Below, in pieces: positions 15,789 through 24,812 of a stretch of DNA of 64,000 nucleotides. This stretch comes from Pseudoalteromonas aurantia 208 (GTDB taxonomy: Bacteria > Pseudomonadota > Gammaproteobacteria > Enterobacterales > Alteromonadaceae): the NCBI RefSeq assembly GCF_014858725.1, contig NZ_AQGV01000014.1, positions 62,001 to 126,000 on the forward strand. Reading direction: 5' to 3'. The first letter of the stretch is position 1. Each line of letters begins with the position of its first letter. A model generated the notes under the pieces. That model had not been told where the DNA came from and made no database searches. It saw only the letters and a list, made by a program, of their open reading frames with translations. The translations under genes and the position numbers were made by a program.

Positions 15789-18203
15789 TTAGTCTTTTTC
15801 TATCTTTAATGTGATTTTACTTTTTAGCTGCTTAGCTAAGTCTTCTCTCCTATAAGGCAAATCAATCAATTGTTGCATTTGGCTGTACTGCAAACTCTGA
15901 TCAGTAAAGTGCTTTGATCCCGCTAAAGTTGATTGGGAAAAGCTCAATAAGCCTCGCGCTTTTGGACCTGTACTTTCAAACCCCACCACCATCATCCAAC
16001 TTGATCCAAAATGTACGGGAATACCATCTTGATTTAACCCTGACCAAGTTGGTGCTTTGGTTAGAGGGTTATTAACTCCCGCACGTACAGATGGAGAAAA
16101 TGACGTCATATCCATATGGTTACTTGCAGCATAAATATTAAACCCTCCAACATGATGGGTAGCTCCAGGCCAGCGGATCCGACGTGTGTCTTTTTGTAAA
16201 TACTGCACATCTCCCCACTTAGCGTCTAACGCAAAACCTGCACTTGTAACCAATTCAGCTGCGACCGCTAAACGTTTCAAAATATCACTGTTTTTCACTA
16301 AATCTCTAGGCGTGTTAATTGGATCTTTAGAATCAAATTTCACATTAAAGTCTGCTTCTAAATCAATCATATATACTAATTCATTGATTAAATGCGCCGC
16401 TTTAGAGTCTAAATTAAACATTCCATCCCATAAGGTCACTGCACGGCATGCAGCGTCCACATTCCCAGCGACTTGACACGCAAATAGGATGCAAGCAGTT
16501 TGCAAATCAGATTTAAAACGCGAAAAGAACGTACTATTGTCCAATAGGGCATGCTCCACTTCAGCAATAGTGAACTTGCCATCTTGACCTGCTCGATTAG
16601 ACAACATATCGAGGCTAAGTCGTGTACGCATTGATTGCATCACTGCAAACTTGCCATATAACGGTGAGTGCTCCACTAGTGGTTCTAAAGCATTGGTTAA
16701 CCAATAGGAATCATTTGAGTTTTGCACGTAATCATTTCGCTCTAACTGTGGGGCATGTTCAAACTCCACCTCAGCATTAAAAATGAAGCTACGCTCTTTT
16801 GCGGGTAATACAATTAACCCCGACCTTGCAAAGGTATTTGCGCTGATTGGATCCGTTTTCAAAAAGGTAATCGCCTTTGATGACAACAAAGGCACGTTGG
16901 AGTCATCAATGTAGAATGTATTTCCATCCTTATCAGCCATCAATGTGTTATTAAACATCATGCCATCAAGATCTTGAAATGTTTGTTTAAACTCAGCCAA
17001 ATCATCTGCTTCATTCATTGCTAACCAATGGTCTATTGAGTCAAAGCTATCTAAGTTGGCATCTTTTAACACATACACAAACTGATCATCCCAAGGGAAG
17101 CGCTTACTATCCTCAATAACGATGCCGATATCTGTGTAAAAAACTGTTTTTCTGAGCGTTTGTGTCCCATTACCTATTTTTACCTGAATATCAATATCGC
17201 GTGATTCGATAGTTTGCCATTGTCCATCTAATTCATAACTGAGCTTATCATTAGGCTTCAGTGATAAACGATAAAACACCGCATGTTTCGCTGCTGAAAA
17301 CGTATGAGTCCAAGCTAATGAGTCATTGAAACCTATATTAATAGGGCCCGGAAATCCTATAATTGATGCCCCCATTGCATTTATCCGATCTGTTACCGTT
17401 GCCTGATTCGCCCAGAACCTAAAATTACCGTTAAACGGAAAATGAGGGTTCGCCATCACAATCCCGCGACTATTTTTAGTTTTTTCTTTACCGAGTGCCC
17501 AACCATTCGAGCCCTGTTGATGTTCTGGTATTGAAAAATCAGTTTGGACGAGATTCATTTCCCATGAATTTCTCACCATATTTTTAACCAGATAAGGCCG
17601 CCATTCATCTTGCTCCCCCGGATGGGCTTGAACAAAAGCAGGCACAAAGCGTCCTGAGCTACTTTGTATCCCCAACGATAATATACCCGCCACAACATCC
17701 ACTGCGTCAATCGGCATCACCCATGATGCACCTAAGCACTCTTTTCCCAATTTTTCATGACCTAAATTCACCTCAGCTAGAAAACGGTTATAACCAGCGG
17801 CAAATCCTTCAGCTAAAGCTTGTGTGTCATCGGAAAGCTCAGAGTAGTGTCGTTGAGTTCGTCCATAGACGTCCAAAATGCGATAACCAAAATCGGAAAT
17901 AACATGTGCGTTATCGTTAAGCAGTCGATCTGGACCCAAATACTCAGCGCGCTGTCCTCTATTACGTAAATATCCATCGGCTAAAATACAAATATGATCT
18001 TGAGCTTGAGCATACGCATTACCATAGGCTAACCCGTACAAACTCGTCGCTTCAATATGTGCCATGCCATATTGGCTACGCAACACATTCACCTTTTCGG
18101 ATAATACTTTAGAGGATGTATTTTCGGATGCTACAGCAAGTTGTAAACCGAAAAATAAGAACAATATACTCAATACTTTGACCATAACCTTATGTGTTGC
18201 CAT
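15789..18203 (-). CDS. Secreted Ntn-hydrolase acylase (penicillin acylase / PvdQ type)
   Basis: 804 residues with a signal peptide (KVLSILFLFFGLQLAVA) directing it to the periplasm. The self-cleavage site Gly231-Ser232 (QQGSNGWALGKE) would release an alpha chain of about 200 residues and a beta chain of about 573 with N-terminal catalytic Ser. The following NPHFPF and GFPGPINIGFNDSLAWTHTFSA segments are typical of the family. It is the first gene of the operon with an AAGGA ribosome site. In pyoverdine biosynthesis PvdQ removes the fatty acyl chain from the exported precursor. The FAAL domain of the downstream NRPS implies an acylated product, so the same role is likely here. Quorum-signal (AHL) degradation is an alternative. 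Confidence 0.88.
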   Translation of the reverse strand: MATHKVMVKVLSILFLFFGLQLAVASENTSSKVLSEKVNVLRSQYGMAHIEATSLYGLAYGNAYAQAQDHICILADGYLRNRGQRAEYLGPDRLLNDNAHVISDFGYRILDVYGRTQRHYSELSDDTQALAEGFAAGYNRFLAEVNLGHEKLGKECLGASWVMPIDAVDVVAGILSLGIQSSSGRFVPAFVQAHPGEQDEWRPYLVKNMVRNSWEMNLVQTDFSIPEHQQGSNGWALGKEKTKNSRGIVMANPHFPFNGNFRFWANQATVTDRINAMGASIIGFPGPINIGFNDSLAWTHTFSAAKHAVFYRLSLKPNDKLSYELDGQWQTIESRDIDIQVKIGNGTQTLRKTVFYTDIGIVIEDSKRFPWDDQFVYVLKDANLDSFDSIDHWLAMNEADDLAEFKQTFQDLDGMMFNNTLMADKDGNTFYIDDSNVPLLSSKAITFLKTDPISANTFARSGLIVLPAKERSFIFNAEVEFEHAPQLERNDYVQNSNDSYWLTNALEPLVEHSPLYGKFAVMQSMRTRLSLDMLSNRAGQDGKFTIAEVEHALLDNSTFFSRFKSDLQTACILFACQVAGNVDAACRAVTLWDGMFNLDSKAAHLINELVYMIDLEADFNVKFDSKDPINTPRDLVKNSDILKRLAVAAELVTSAGFALDAKWGDVQYLQKDTRRIRWPGATHHVGGFNIYAASNHMDMTSFSPSVRAGVNNPLTKAPTWSGLNQDGIPVHFGSSWMMVVGFESTGPKARGLLSFSQSTLAGSKHFTDQSLQYSQMQQLIDLPYRREDLAKQLKSKITLKIEKD

Positions 18204-18304
18204 TACTTTCCTTAATTACTAATTCTTTCAATAAAAGCGGCATTCAAACCACCTAGTGGACAAAAAGCCTACATCGCTTACCTGTTCTGGTTAAGTAAAT
18301 GTAA

Positions 18305-18351
18305 CTTTGTCTACTATGACCATTGACAAAGAGTGAAATTTATAAATAATA
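18305..18351 (+). promoter_or_regulatory. Divergent control region: TTGACA promoter and inverted repeat
   Basis: An inverted repeat CTTTGTC (18305-18311) and GACAAAG (18325-18331) with a 13-bp spacer lies between the divergent acylase operon and the sigma gene. Its right arm overlaps a perfect -35 element TTGACA (18323-18328), followed after 18 bp by the weak -10 TAATAC (18347-18352) ahead of the Fur-like site. No sigma-70 promoter is obvious for the acylase operon, consistent with transcription by the alternative sigma factor. Confidence 0.4.
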
Positions 18352-18352
18352 C

Positions 18353-18371
18353 ACAACTGATAATCATTTGC
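18353..18371 (+). promoter_or_regulatory. Fur-box-like site over the start of the sigma factor transcript
   Basis: The stretch contains TGATAATCATT and matches the 19-bp Fur consensus at 13 positions. It lies just downstream of the candidate -10 element and 45 bp upstream of the sigma factor GTG, an ideal place for repression by Fe-Fur. Confidence 0.6.
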
Positions 18372-18415
18372 ATTTTCACTATTGTTATAATATTGAGTAC
18401 AATAAGGAGTATTTC

Positions 18416-18925
18416 GTGTCGCAGTTCGCAAATAAGTGGTCTCAGGTTATTGCACAAAATCAAGCTAAGTTACTTGCTTACTTAAGTAATATTTTACGCT
18501 GCCCTTATCTTGCAGAAGATGCCCTTCAAGATACATTTATTCGGTTATCTGGTATGTCTGAGAATCAAAACTACCAAGTAAAAAATGCGACAAGCTATGC
18601 ATACCAAGTAGCAAGAAATATCGCGATTGATATGTTGCGAAAACAAACACGGGAAGCATGGGTTGATATTGAATGTGTGCAAACTGAACAGTTCAATGAT
18701 GATAATTCAAATATTGAAAAGCGCTACTTACAACGCCAAGTGTCACAGCAAGTGAATAAAACAATCAATAAATTATCTACCAGGCATCAAAATGTGGTGA
18801 GTTTCTATAGAAGTGGAAAAATGAAGCAAAAAGACATCGCTAAAATGTATCAGATCAGCCCTACATTAGTTAACTTTATGCTCAAAGAAGTGGTGCAATC
18901 ATGTAAGTCAGAATTAGCGCACTAG
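18416..18925 (+). CDS. ECF sigma factor, FecI/PvdS-like
   Basis: 169 residues with sigma region 2 (YLAEDALQDTFIRLS ... ATSYAYQVARNIAIDMLRKQ) and region 4 (LSTRHQNVVSFYRSGKMKQKDIAKMYQISPTLVNFML). The GTG at 18416 is preceded by AAGGAG at 6 bp; the frame extends to a TTG at 18368 inside the Fur-like site, which cannot be the start. No anti-sigma gene follows. In pyoverdine producers, Fur represses PvdS and PvdS transcribes the NRPS genes. The same cascade fits here: the gene diverges from the acylase-NRPS-PKS operon. Confidence 0.88.
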   Translation: MSQFANKWSQVIAQNQAKLLAYLSNILRCPYLAEDALQDTFIRLSGMSENQNYQVKNATSYAYQVARNIAIDMLRKQTREAWVDIECVQTEQFNDDNSNIEKRYLQRQVSQQVNKTINKLSTRHQNVVSFYRSGKMKQKDIAKMYQISPTLVNFMLKEVVQSCKSELAH

Positions 18926-18960
18926 CCTACTTTTTAATCCTAATTTTTATCGCGTAGTAT

Positions 18961-19398
18961 TCATTGAGCGGCCAATTTGGCCGCGATAAAATCAGCATGA
19001 CTGACATATAATAGCCCTGCAATTTTACGAATAATATGATCTTCATAACGGTCAATATCATTATCTGCATATGCAACAAACCACAGTAGTTGCACAATTT
19101 CAATACGCTCTATATCCGATGTATTATTATTAATTTGTTTAACGAAGGCATAGAGATCTATCGCCTGCTCAACGAGTTGCTGTGCTAACGTGATCAGCGC
19201 ATTTACCTGTTTATCATCGAGCTCACAACGTTCCACAAGCACTTCAGTGACTTTAATTAATTCTATTTCAAGTACCTTTCCGTCAGCACGCATTACCTCA
19301 ATCAATAACGCAGCCAGCGCAGTATTAAAATCAATCGTATTTTTTTCTCTTGGCTGCTCAGATAATTCCTTTAATAGTTTTTTGATTTGTTTAAACAA
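18961..19398 (-). CDS. TerB-like (COG4103 type) small helical protein
   Basis: 145 residues, all helical, with the acidic TerB-fold signatures ALLIEVMRADGKVLEIE and VAYADNDIDRYEDHIIRKIAGLLYV. Proteins of this family bind metal or act as scaffolds near membranes; no precise function is known for this branch. The start is a TTG at 19398 with GGAG 8 bp upstream. It is transcribed convergently with the sigma factor gene and divergently from the lipoprotein. Confidence 0.75.
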   Translation of the reverse strand: MFKQIKKLLKELSEQPREKNTIDFNTALAALLIEVMRADGKVLEIELIKVTEVLVERCELDDKQVNALITLAQQLVEQAIDLYAFVKQINNNTSDIERIEIVQLLWFVAYADNDIDRYEDHIIRKIAGLLYVSHADFIAAKLAAQ

Positions 19399-19452
19399 TC
19401 CAGACTCTCCAATATGTTATTCTTAAAAGTAGCAATATTTTTAAGGAAATTC

Positions 19453-19821
19453 ATGTTTGCGCTCAATGTATCACCCCAATTAAAATGTACCAGTATTGCC
19501 GTGCTACTTTTTCTAGCAGGGTGCCACCACACTCCAGCTAAGTTAGGTGAAGTGCAAAAGCTATATGACTTCGACCATAAGGTACACTATAGACTAGTAC
19601 AATACAGTGAGAGACGGTTTGCCATCAGGATCCTCGCGGACAGCTATCAGGCATTTACCCAACAAAGTGTGTTTTTACTTAGACATAGTAGACAGTTATG
19701 TAAAGAGTTAGTTCCACAACTGACGCTCAGAAAGGGGATTCAGCGCTTTGAAAGGCTACCTACAGAGCCTAGACCATATAAGCCAGATCTGTACGCGGAA
19801 ATCAAGTGTATCAGTCCCTGA
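19453..19821 (+). CDS. Small predicted lipoprotein of unknown function
   Basis: 122 residues from the ATG at 19453, which has an AAGGA site 5 bp upstream; the open frame begins earlier at 19387 but without a signal. The N-terminus is a signal peptide with the lipobox LAGC, so Cys25 or so would be lipidated. The mature part is basic and contains two more cysteines. I recognise no family. It ends about 50 bp before the terminator of the convergent tuf gene. Confidence 0.65.
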   Translation: MFALNVSPQLKCTSIAVLLFLAGCHHTPAKLGEVQKLYDFDHKVHYRLVQYSERRFAIRILADSYQAFTQQSVFLLRHSRQLCKELVPQLTLRKGIQRFERLPTEPRPYKPDLYAEIKCISP

Positions 19822-19871
19822 GGTGATTGAGAGCACAATCAATTATCTACGAAGGTTGAAATCGCAAGCAT

Positions 19872-19899
19872 AAAAAAACCCAAGCCTAAGCTTGGGTTT
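19872..19899 (-). terminator. Terminator of the str operon tuf gene
   Basis: A perfect 10-bp stem (AAACCCAAGC with GCTTGGGTTT) and a 4-nt loop are followed on the minus strand by a run of T. The identical sequence follows the second tuf gene. Confidence 0.92.
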
Positions 19900-19933
19900 C
19901 TTATGAATGCTTATGCATTAACTATGGTCGATA

Positions 19934-21118
19934 TTACTCAACGATAGTTGCAACAACACCAGCACCAACTGTACGACCACCTTCACGGATAGCGAAGCGT
20001 AAGCCTTCGTCCATCGCGATTGGTACGATTAGGTCTACAGTCATCTTGATGTTATCACCAGGCATTACCATTTCTACGCCTTCTGGTAACTCAACGTTAC
20101 CTGTTACGTCAGTTGTACGGAAGTAGAACTGTGGACGGTAACCTTTGAAGAATGGAGTATGACGACCACCTTCATCTTTCGAAAGTACGTATACTTCTGA
20201 AGTGAACTTCGTGTGTGGCGTGATTGAACCAGGCTTCGCTAGTACTTGACCACGTTCAACATCTTCACGCTTAGTACCACGTAGAAGTGCACCGATGTTC
20301 TCACCCGCACGACCTTCGTCTAGAAGCTTACGGAACATCTCTACACCTGTACAAGTTGTCTTCGTAGTTTCTTTCATACCTACGATTTCAACTTCGTCGT
20401 TCACGTTTACAATACCAGCTTCAACACGGCCAGTTACTACTGTACCACGACCCTGAATTGAGAATACGTCTTCGATAGGCATGATGAATGGCTTATCGAT
20501 GTCACGCTCTGGCTCTGGAATGTAAGAATCTAGTGCTTCTGCAAGCTCTACAATCTTGTCTTCCCACTCTTTCTCGCCTTCTAACGCCTTAAGCGCTGAA
20601 CCTGCGATTAGTGGTAAGTCATCACCTGGGAAGTCATACTCAGAAAGAAGTTCACGAACTTCCATCTCTACTAGCTCAAGTAGCTCTTCGTCATCAACCA
20701 TGTCACATTTGTTCATGAATACGATGATGTAAGGTACGCCAACCTGACGAGAAAGTAGGATGTGCTCACGTGTTTGTGGCATAGGGCCGTCAGTTGCAGC
20801 AACTACTAGGATTGCGCCGTCCATTTGTGCAGCACCTGTGATCATGTTTTTAACATAATCCGCGTGTCCTGGACAATCTACGTGTGCGTAGTGACGAGTC
20901 GGTGTATCGTACTCAACGTGAGACGTTGAGATTGTGATACCACGCTCACGCTCTTCTGGAGCGTTATCGATTGCTGCGAAGTCTTTTGCTTCACCACCGT
21001 ATACTTTTGCAAGTACGTTAGTGATTGCTGCAGTTAGGGTTGTTTTACCGTGGTCAACGTGGCCGATTGTACCAACGTTTACGTGCGGTTTTACGCGTTC
21101 AAACTTTTCTTTTGCCAT
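19934..21118 (-). CDS. tufA: Elongation factor Tu
   Basis: 394 residues, full length. The GTPase motifs GHVDHGKTTL, DCPGHADYV and NKCD are intact, followed by the two beta-barrel domains. EF-Tu delivers aminoacyl-tRNA to the ribosome. It is the last gene of the rpsL-rpsG-fusA-tuf operon, 59 bp after fusA. The protein is identical to the second copy at 48217-49401. The DNA also appears identical from the terminator to near the 5' end, where two synonymous differences appear (for example at 21041). Confidence 0.98.
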   Translation of the reverse strand: MAKEKFERVKPHVNVGTIGHVDHGKTTLTAAITNVLAKVYGGEAKDFAAIDNAPEERERGITISTSHVEYDTPTRHYAHVDCPGHADYVKNMITGAAQMDGAILVVAATDGPMPQTREHILLSRQVGVPYIIVFMNKCDMVDDEELLELVEMEVRELLSEYDFPGDDLPLIAGSALKALEGEKEWEDKIVELAEALDSYIPEPERDIDKPFIMPIEDVFSIQGRGTVVTGRVEAGIVNVNDEVEIVGMKETTKTTCTGVEMFRKLLDEGRAGENIGALLRGTKREDVERGQVLAKPGSITPHTKFTSEVYVLSKDEGGRHTPFFKGYRPQFYFRTTDVTGNVELPEGVEMVMPGDNIKMTVDLIVPIAMDEGLRFAIREGGRTVGAGVVATIVE

Positions 21119-21177
21119 CTTAAAAATTCCTATAAAGAAATTAAAGTCCAGCCCTTAGAGACCGGACCGAACTAAAA

Positions 21178-23292
21178 TTACTTAACAGCGCGAGCTGCAA
21201 TTATTGTTTCTGCTACATTTTTTCCGGCTTCAGCATACTTGGAAAATTCCATTGAGTATGAAGCGCGGCCTTGTGTAGCGGAGCGAAGATCGGTCGCATA
21301 ACCAAACATTTCAGAAAGCGGGACTTGTGCATTAACCTGCTTTAAGCCACCAAATGCTTCTTCCATGCCTTCAATTATGCCACGACGACGATTTAAGTCA
21401 CCTACTACATCACCCATGTTTGTATCAGGGGTGATAACCTCAACCTTCATCACAGGTTCCATAATAACAGGATTCGCTTCAAGCGCCCCGTTTTTAAAAC
21501 CTATTGACCCGGCAATTTTAAACGCCATTTCGTTTGAGTCTACATCATGAAATGAGCCATCAAATAATGTCGCTTTAACACCCAATAACGGATAACCGGC
21601 AAGGACACCTTGACGCATCTGTTCTTGAATGCCTTTATCAACCGCTGGAATATATTCTTTTGGTACTGCGCCACCTACGATTTCGTTAACGAATTCGTAA
21701 ATTGGTGCTTCATCATCAGAAATATCCATTGGTTCAAGCTTGAGCTTAACGTGACCATATTGACCGCGACCACCAGATTGACGTACGAATTTACCTTCTG
21801 CTTCTACTGAGCTACGAATAGTCTCTCTGTATGCCACTTGAGGCTTACCAACGTTACATTGTACGTTGAATTCACGTTTCATACGGTCAACAATGATATC
21901 AAGGTGAAGTTCACCCATACCAGAGATGATCGTTTGCCCTGATTCTTCGTCCGTTTCTACACGGAACGATGGATCTTCTGCGGCTAATTTATTTAGCGCG
22001 AGACCCATTTTATCTTGGTCAGCCACCGTTCTTGGCTCAACCGCGACTGAAATTACTGGCTCAGGAAATTCCATGCGCTCTAAAGTAATAACAGCTTCTT
22101 GTGAACATATTGTGTCACCAGTAGTAACATCTTTAAGACCAATAGCCGCCGCGATGTCACCAGCGCGTACTTCTTTGATCTCTTCACGAGAATTCGCGTG
22201 CATTTGGACGATACGGCCCAAACGCTCTTTTTTGCCTTTAATTGGGTTGTAAACCGCGTCACCCTGTTTAATAGTACCAGAGTAAACACGGAAAAAGGTT
22301 AAAGTACCAACAAATGGGTCAGTGGCAATTTTAAATGCCAACGCCGAGAACGGCGCATTATCATCTGCGGCACGAGTGTCTTCAGACTCATCTTCCAACA
22401 CACCTTGAATTTCTTTAACCTCTGTAGGTGATGGCATGAATTCAACAACCGCATCAAGCACAGCTTGTACACCTTTGTTCTTGAACGCACTACCACATGT
22501 CATCGGCACAATTTCACTGGCCAATGTACGTTGACGAAGTGCAGATTTAATCTCTTCTTCAGTCAACTCACCGTCTTCTAGATATTTGTCCATTAGCTCT
22601 TCAGTTGCTTCAGCAGCGCTCTCAATCATGTGAGCACGCCATTCTTCGGCTAAATCCTGAAGATCTGCTGGGATCTCTTCATATGTAAATGTCATACCCT
22701 GGTCTTCTTGATTCCAGTTTATGGCTTTCATTTTGATGAGATCAATAACGCCTTTAAATTCGTCTTCAGCACCAATTGGTAACTGAATAGGCACAGGTGT
22801 CGCGCCAAGGCGCGTTTCAACCTGCTCCACGACAGCTAAAAAGTCAGCACCAGTGCGATCCATTTTATTTACGAAAACCATGCGAGGTACTTCGTATTTG
22901 TTCGCCTGACGCCAAACAGTTTCTGTCTGTGGCTGCACACCTGATGAAGCACATAACACCACAACCGCACCATCAAGTACGCGTAAAGAACGCTCTACTT
23001 CAATGGTGAAGTCTACGTGCCCTGGAGTATCAATAATATTGATACGATGGTCGTCAAATTGACTTTCCATGCCTTTCCAGAAACACGTGGTCGCAGCAGA
23101 AGTAATGGTAATACCACGCTCCTGCTCTTGCTCCATCCAGTCCATAGTTGCAGCACCATCATGAACTTCACCGATCTTATGAGACAGACCTGTGTAGAAC
23201 AGAACTCGTTCTGTTGTGGTGGTTTTCCCTGCATCTACGTGAGCACAAATACCGATGTTGCGGTAGCGCTCAATAGGAGTTGTACGTGCCAT
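21178..23292 (-). CDS. fusA: Elongation factor G
   Basis: 704 residues, full length, with the N-terminal GTPase domain (AHVDAGKTTTTERVLFYTG, DTPGHVDFT, NKMDRTGAD) and domains II-V. It catalyses ribosomal translocation and, with RRF, recycling. It sits between rpsG and tuf in the conserved str operon, 27 bp after rpsG. This is the canonical EF-G type; nothing unusual is seen. Confidence 0.98.
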   Translation of the reverse strand: MARTTPIERYRNIGICAHVDAGKTTTTERVLFYTGLSHKIGEVHDGAATMDWMEQEQERGITITSAATTCFWKGMESQFDDHRINIIDTPGHVDFTIEVERSLRVLDGAVVVLCASSGVQPQTETVWRQANKYEVPRMVFVNKMDRTGADFLAVVEQVETRLGATPVPIQLPIGAEDEFKGVIDLIKMKAINWNQEDQGMTFTYEEIPADLQDLAEEWRAHMIESAAEATEELMDKYLEDGELTEEEIKSALRQRTLASEIVPMTCGSAFKNKGVQAVLDAVVEFMPSPTEVKEIQGVLEDESEDTRAADDNAPFSALAFKIATDPFVGTLTFFRVYSGTIKQGDAVYNPIKGKKERLGRIVQMHANSREEIKEVRAGDIAAAIGLKDVTTGDTICSQEAVITLERMEFPEPVISVAVEPRTVADQDKMGLALNKLAAEDPSFRVETDEESGQTIISGMGELHLDIIVDRMKREFNVQCNVGKPQVAYRETIRSSVEAEGKFVRQSGGRGQYGHVKLKLEPMDISDDEAPIYEFVNEIVGGAVPKEYIPAVDKGIQEQMRQGVLAGYPLLGVKATLFDGSFHDVDSNEMAFKIAGSIGFKNGALEANPVIMEPVMKVEVITPDTNMGDVVGDLNRRRGIIEGMEEAFGGLKQVNAQVPLSEMFGYATDLRSATQGRASYSMEFSKYAEAGKNVAETIIAARAVK

Positions 23293-23319
23293 ATTATCCT
23301 CTTAAAGGGTCTTAGCAGA

Positions 23320-23790
23320 TTACCAACGGTAATGAGCGAATGCTTTGTTCGCTTCAGCCATACGGTGAACGTCTTCACGTTTCTTAACCGCAGTGCCTTT
23401 GTTATCAGCAGCGTCAACGATTTCTTGAGCCAAACGAAGGCCCATAGACTTCTCGCCACGCTTACGTGCAGCGTCAACTAACCAACGCATACCTAATGCG
23501 TTACGACGAACTGGACGTACTTCAACTGGTACTTGGTATGTAGAACCACCAACACGGCGAGATTTAACCTCTACCGTTGGACGTACATTTTCAAGTGCAG
23601 ACTCAAAGATTTCTAGGTGCGACTTACCTGATTTCTCAGCAGCCACGTTTAACGCACCGTATACGATTTTTTCAGCAGTAGATTTCTTGCCGTCTAACAT
23701 TACTACGTTAACGAATTTAGCAAGAAGTTCCGATCCGAACTTAGGATCTGGAAGAATTTTACGTTGACCTATTACGCGTCTTCTAGGCAT
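23320..23790 (-). CDS. rpsG: 30S ribosomal protein S7
   Basis: 156 residues, usual length, beginning MPRRRVIGQRKILPDPKFGS and containing the 16S rRNA-binding segments GGSTYQVPVEVRP and RWLVDAARKRGEKSM. S7 nucleates assembly of the 30S head and in E. coli also represses its own operon. It lies in the str operon between rpsL and fusA. Confidence 0.98.
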   Translation of the reverse strand: MPRRRVIGQRKILPDPKFGSELLAKFVNVVMLDGKKSTAEKIVYGALNVAAEKSGKSHLEIFESALENVRPTVEVKSRRVGGSTYQVPVEVRPVRRNALGMRWLVDAARKRGEKSMGLRLAQEIVDAADNKGTAVKKREDVHRMAEANKAFAHYRW

Positions 23791-23893
23791 TTTATATCTC
23801 CGGTATCTTCAGGTTCGTTATTTAAAACGATTCCCCAAAACAAATTATTTAAAAATTAAAACTTAAGTGCTTGGCCTTACTAACGGAGAACCA

Positions 23894-24268
23894 TTAGCCC
23901 TTAGGGCGTTTTGCACCGTATTTAGAACGAGCCTGTCTACGGTCGTTTACGCCTGCACAGTCAAGTGCACCACGTACTGTGTGGAAACGCACACCTGGTA
24001 AATCTTTAACACGACCACCACGGATTAGGATTACACTGTGCTCTTGAAGGTTGTGACCTTCACCACCGATGTATGATGTAACTTCGAAACCGTTAGTTAA
24101 ACGTACACGCGCTACTTTACGTAATGCTGAGTTTGGTTTCTTAGGTGTAGTTGTATATACGCGAGTACATACACCACGCTTTTGCGGACAAGCTTTAAGC
24201 GCGGCTGAGTTACTTTTAGTAACTTTGCTACGACGTGGCTTACGCACTAGCTGGTTAATAGTTGCCAT
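23894..24268 (-). CDS. rpsL: 30S ribosomal protein S12
   Basis: 124 residues, usual length. It carries the conserved decoding-site loops TTPKKPNSALRKVARV and IRGGRVKDLPGVR. The lysines whose substitution gives streptomycin resistance (K43 and K88 in E. coli) are present, so the protein is of the sensitive type. It is the first gene of the str operon, behind a clear sigma-70 promoter. Confidence 0.98.
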   Translation of the reverse strand: MATINQLVRKPRRSKVTKSNSAALKACPQKRGVCTRVYTTTPKKPNSALRKVARVRLTNGFEVTSYIGGEGHNLQEHSVILIRGGRVKDLPGVRFHTVRGALDCAGVNDRRQARSKYGAKRPKG

Positions 24269-24366
24269 TAAATAGCTCCTGATTAGTTAAAATTACTGCT
24301 GAAAAAAATAAAAAAATCTGACCCTATTTTTCATTCTAAGCTTTGAACGAATAAATGGGTGGCCGA

Positions 24367-24395
24367 ATTTTAATGAGCAAAGTTTGAACTGTCAA
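24367..24395 (-). promoter_or_regulatory. Sigma-70 promoter of the str operon
   Basis: On the minus strand a perfect -35 TTGACA (24390-24395) is separated by 17 bp from TAAAAT (24367-24372). It lies about 100 bp upstream of rpsL. Confidence 0.8.
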
Positions 24396-24430
24396 CAAAA
24401 AGCATCTGTTGAAGCAATAAGAATGATAAG

Positions 24431-24452
24431 AAAAGGGCAAACTCGCCCTTTT
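24431..24452. terminator. Bidirectional terminator upstream of the rpsL promoter
   Basis: AAAAGGGC and GCCCTTTT pair around a 6-nt loop, with T-rich sequence on both sides. It insulates the rpsL promoter from rpoC read-through. Confidence 0.65.
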
Positions 24453-24751
24453 TTATACTTTTTTTGTCAAATTCACTCGTAAAAAACACATTTTAGTAAT
24501 TTGAGATATGAAACGTTTAAAACCATCGCAGCCTAAATTAGCCCGCTCGTTGGGAAGTACTATTCATGAACTGATACCAGATTAATACACTTAAGATGAC
24601 AGCGATACGTTTGCATATAAAAAGCCCATTGGGTTTAATAAAAACCAACCTCACTTCCTTTTACCTTCACAATACCTATCCATAAACGTATCGATAACAC
24701 ACTCTAAACTCAAACCAGACACTTTAGATGTCATATGAACATCATGCACAA

Positions 24752-24775
24752 AAAAGCCGCCTTGCGGCGGCTTTT
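24752..24775 (-). terminator. Terminator of the rpoBC operon
   Basis: A 10-bp GC-rich stem (AAAAGCCGCC with GGCGGCTTTT), a 4-nt loop and six T on the minus strand, 38 bp beyond the rpoC stop. Confidence 0.92.
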
Positions 24776-24812
24776 AAAGCTGATGGTATTTACTACCTAG
24801 CTGATAATGCGT

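Larger units (their letters stand above)
24269..24812. other. Spacer between rpoC and rpsL
   Basis: About 540 bp without a gene. It carries the rpoC terminator (24752-24775), a weaker GC-poor hairpin near 24621-24636 that may act as a second terminator, a strong symmetrical hairpin (24431-24452) and the rpsL promoter (24367-24395). The remaining AT-rich sequence shows no other signal. Confidence 0.7.

Noticed and set aside
24453..24751. Possible small gene or RNA between rpoC and rpsL
   Set aside because: No frame with a ribosome site and no structure beyond weak hairpins; treated as spacer.
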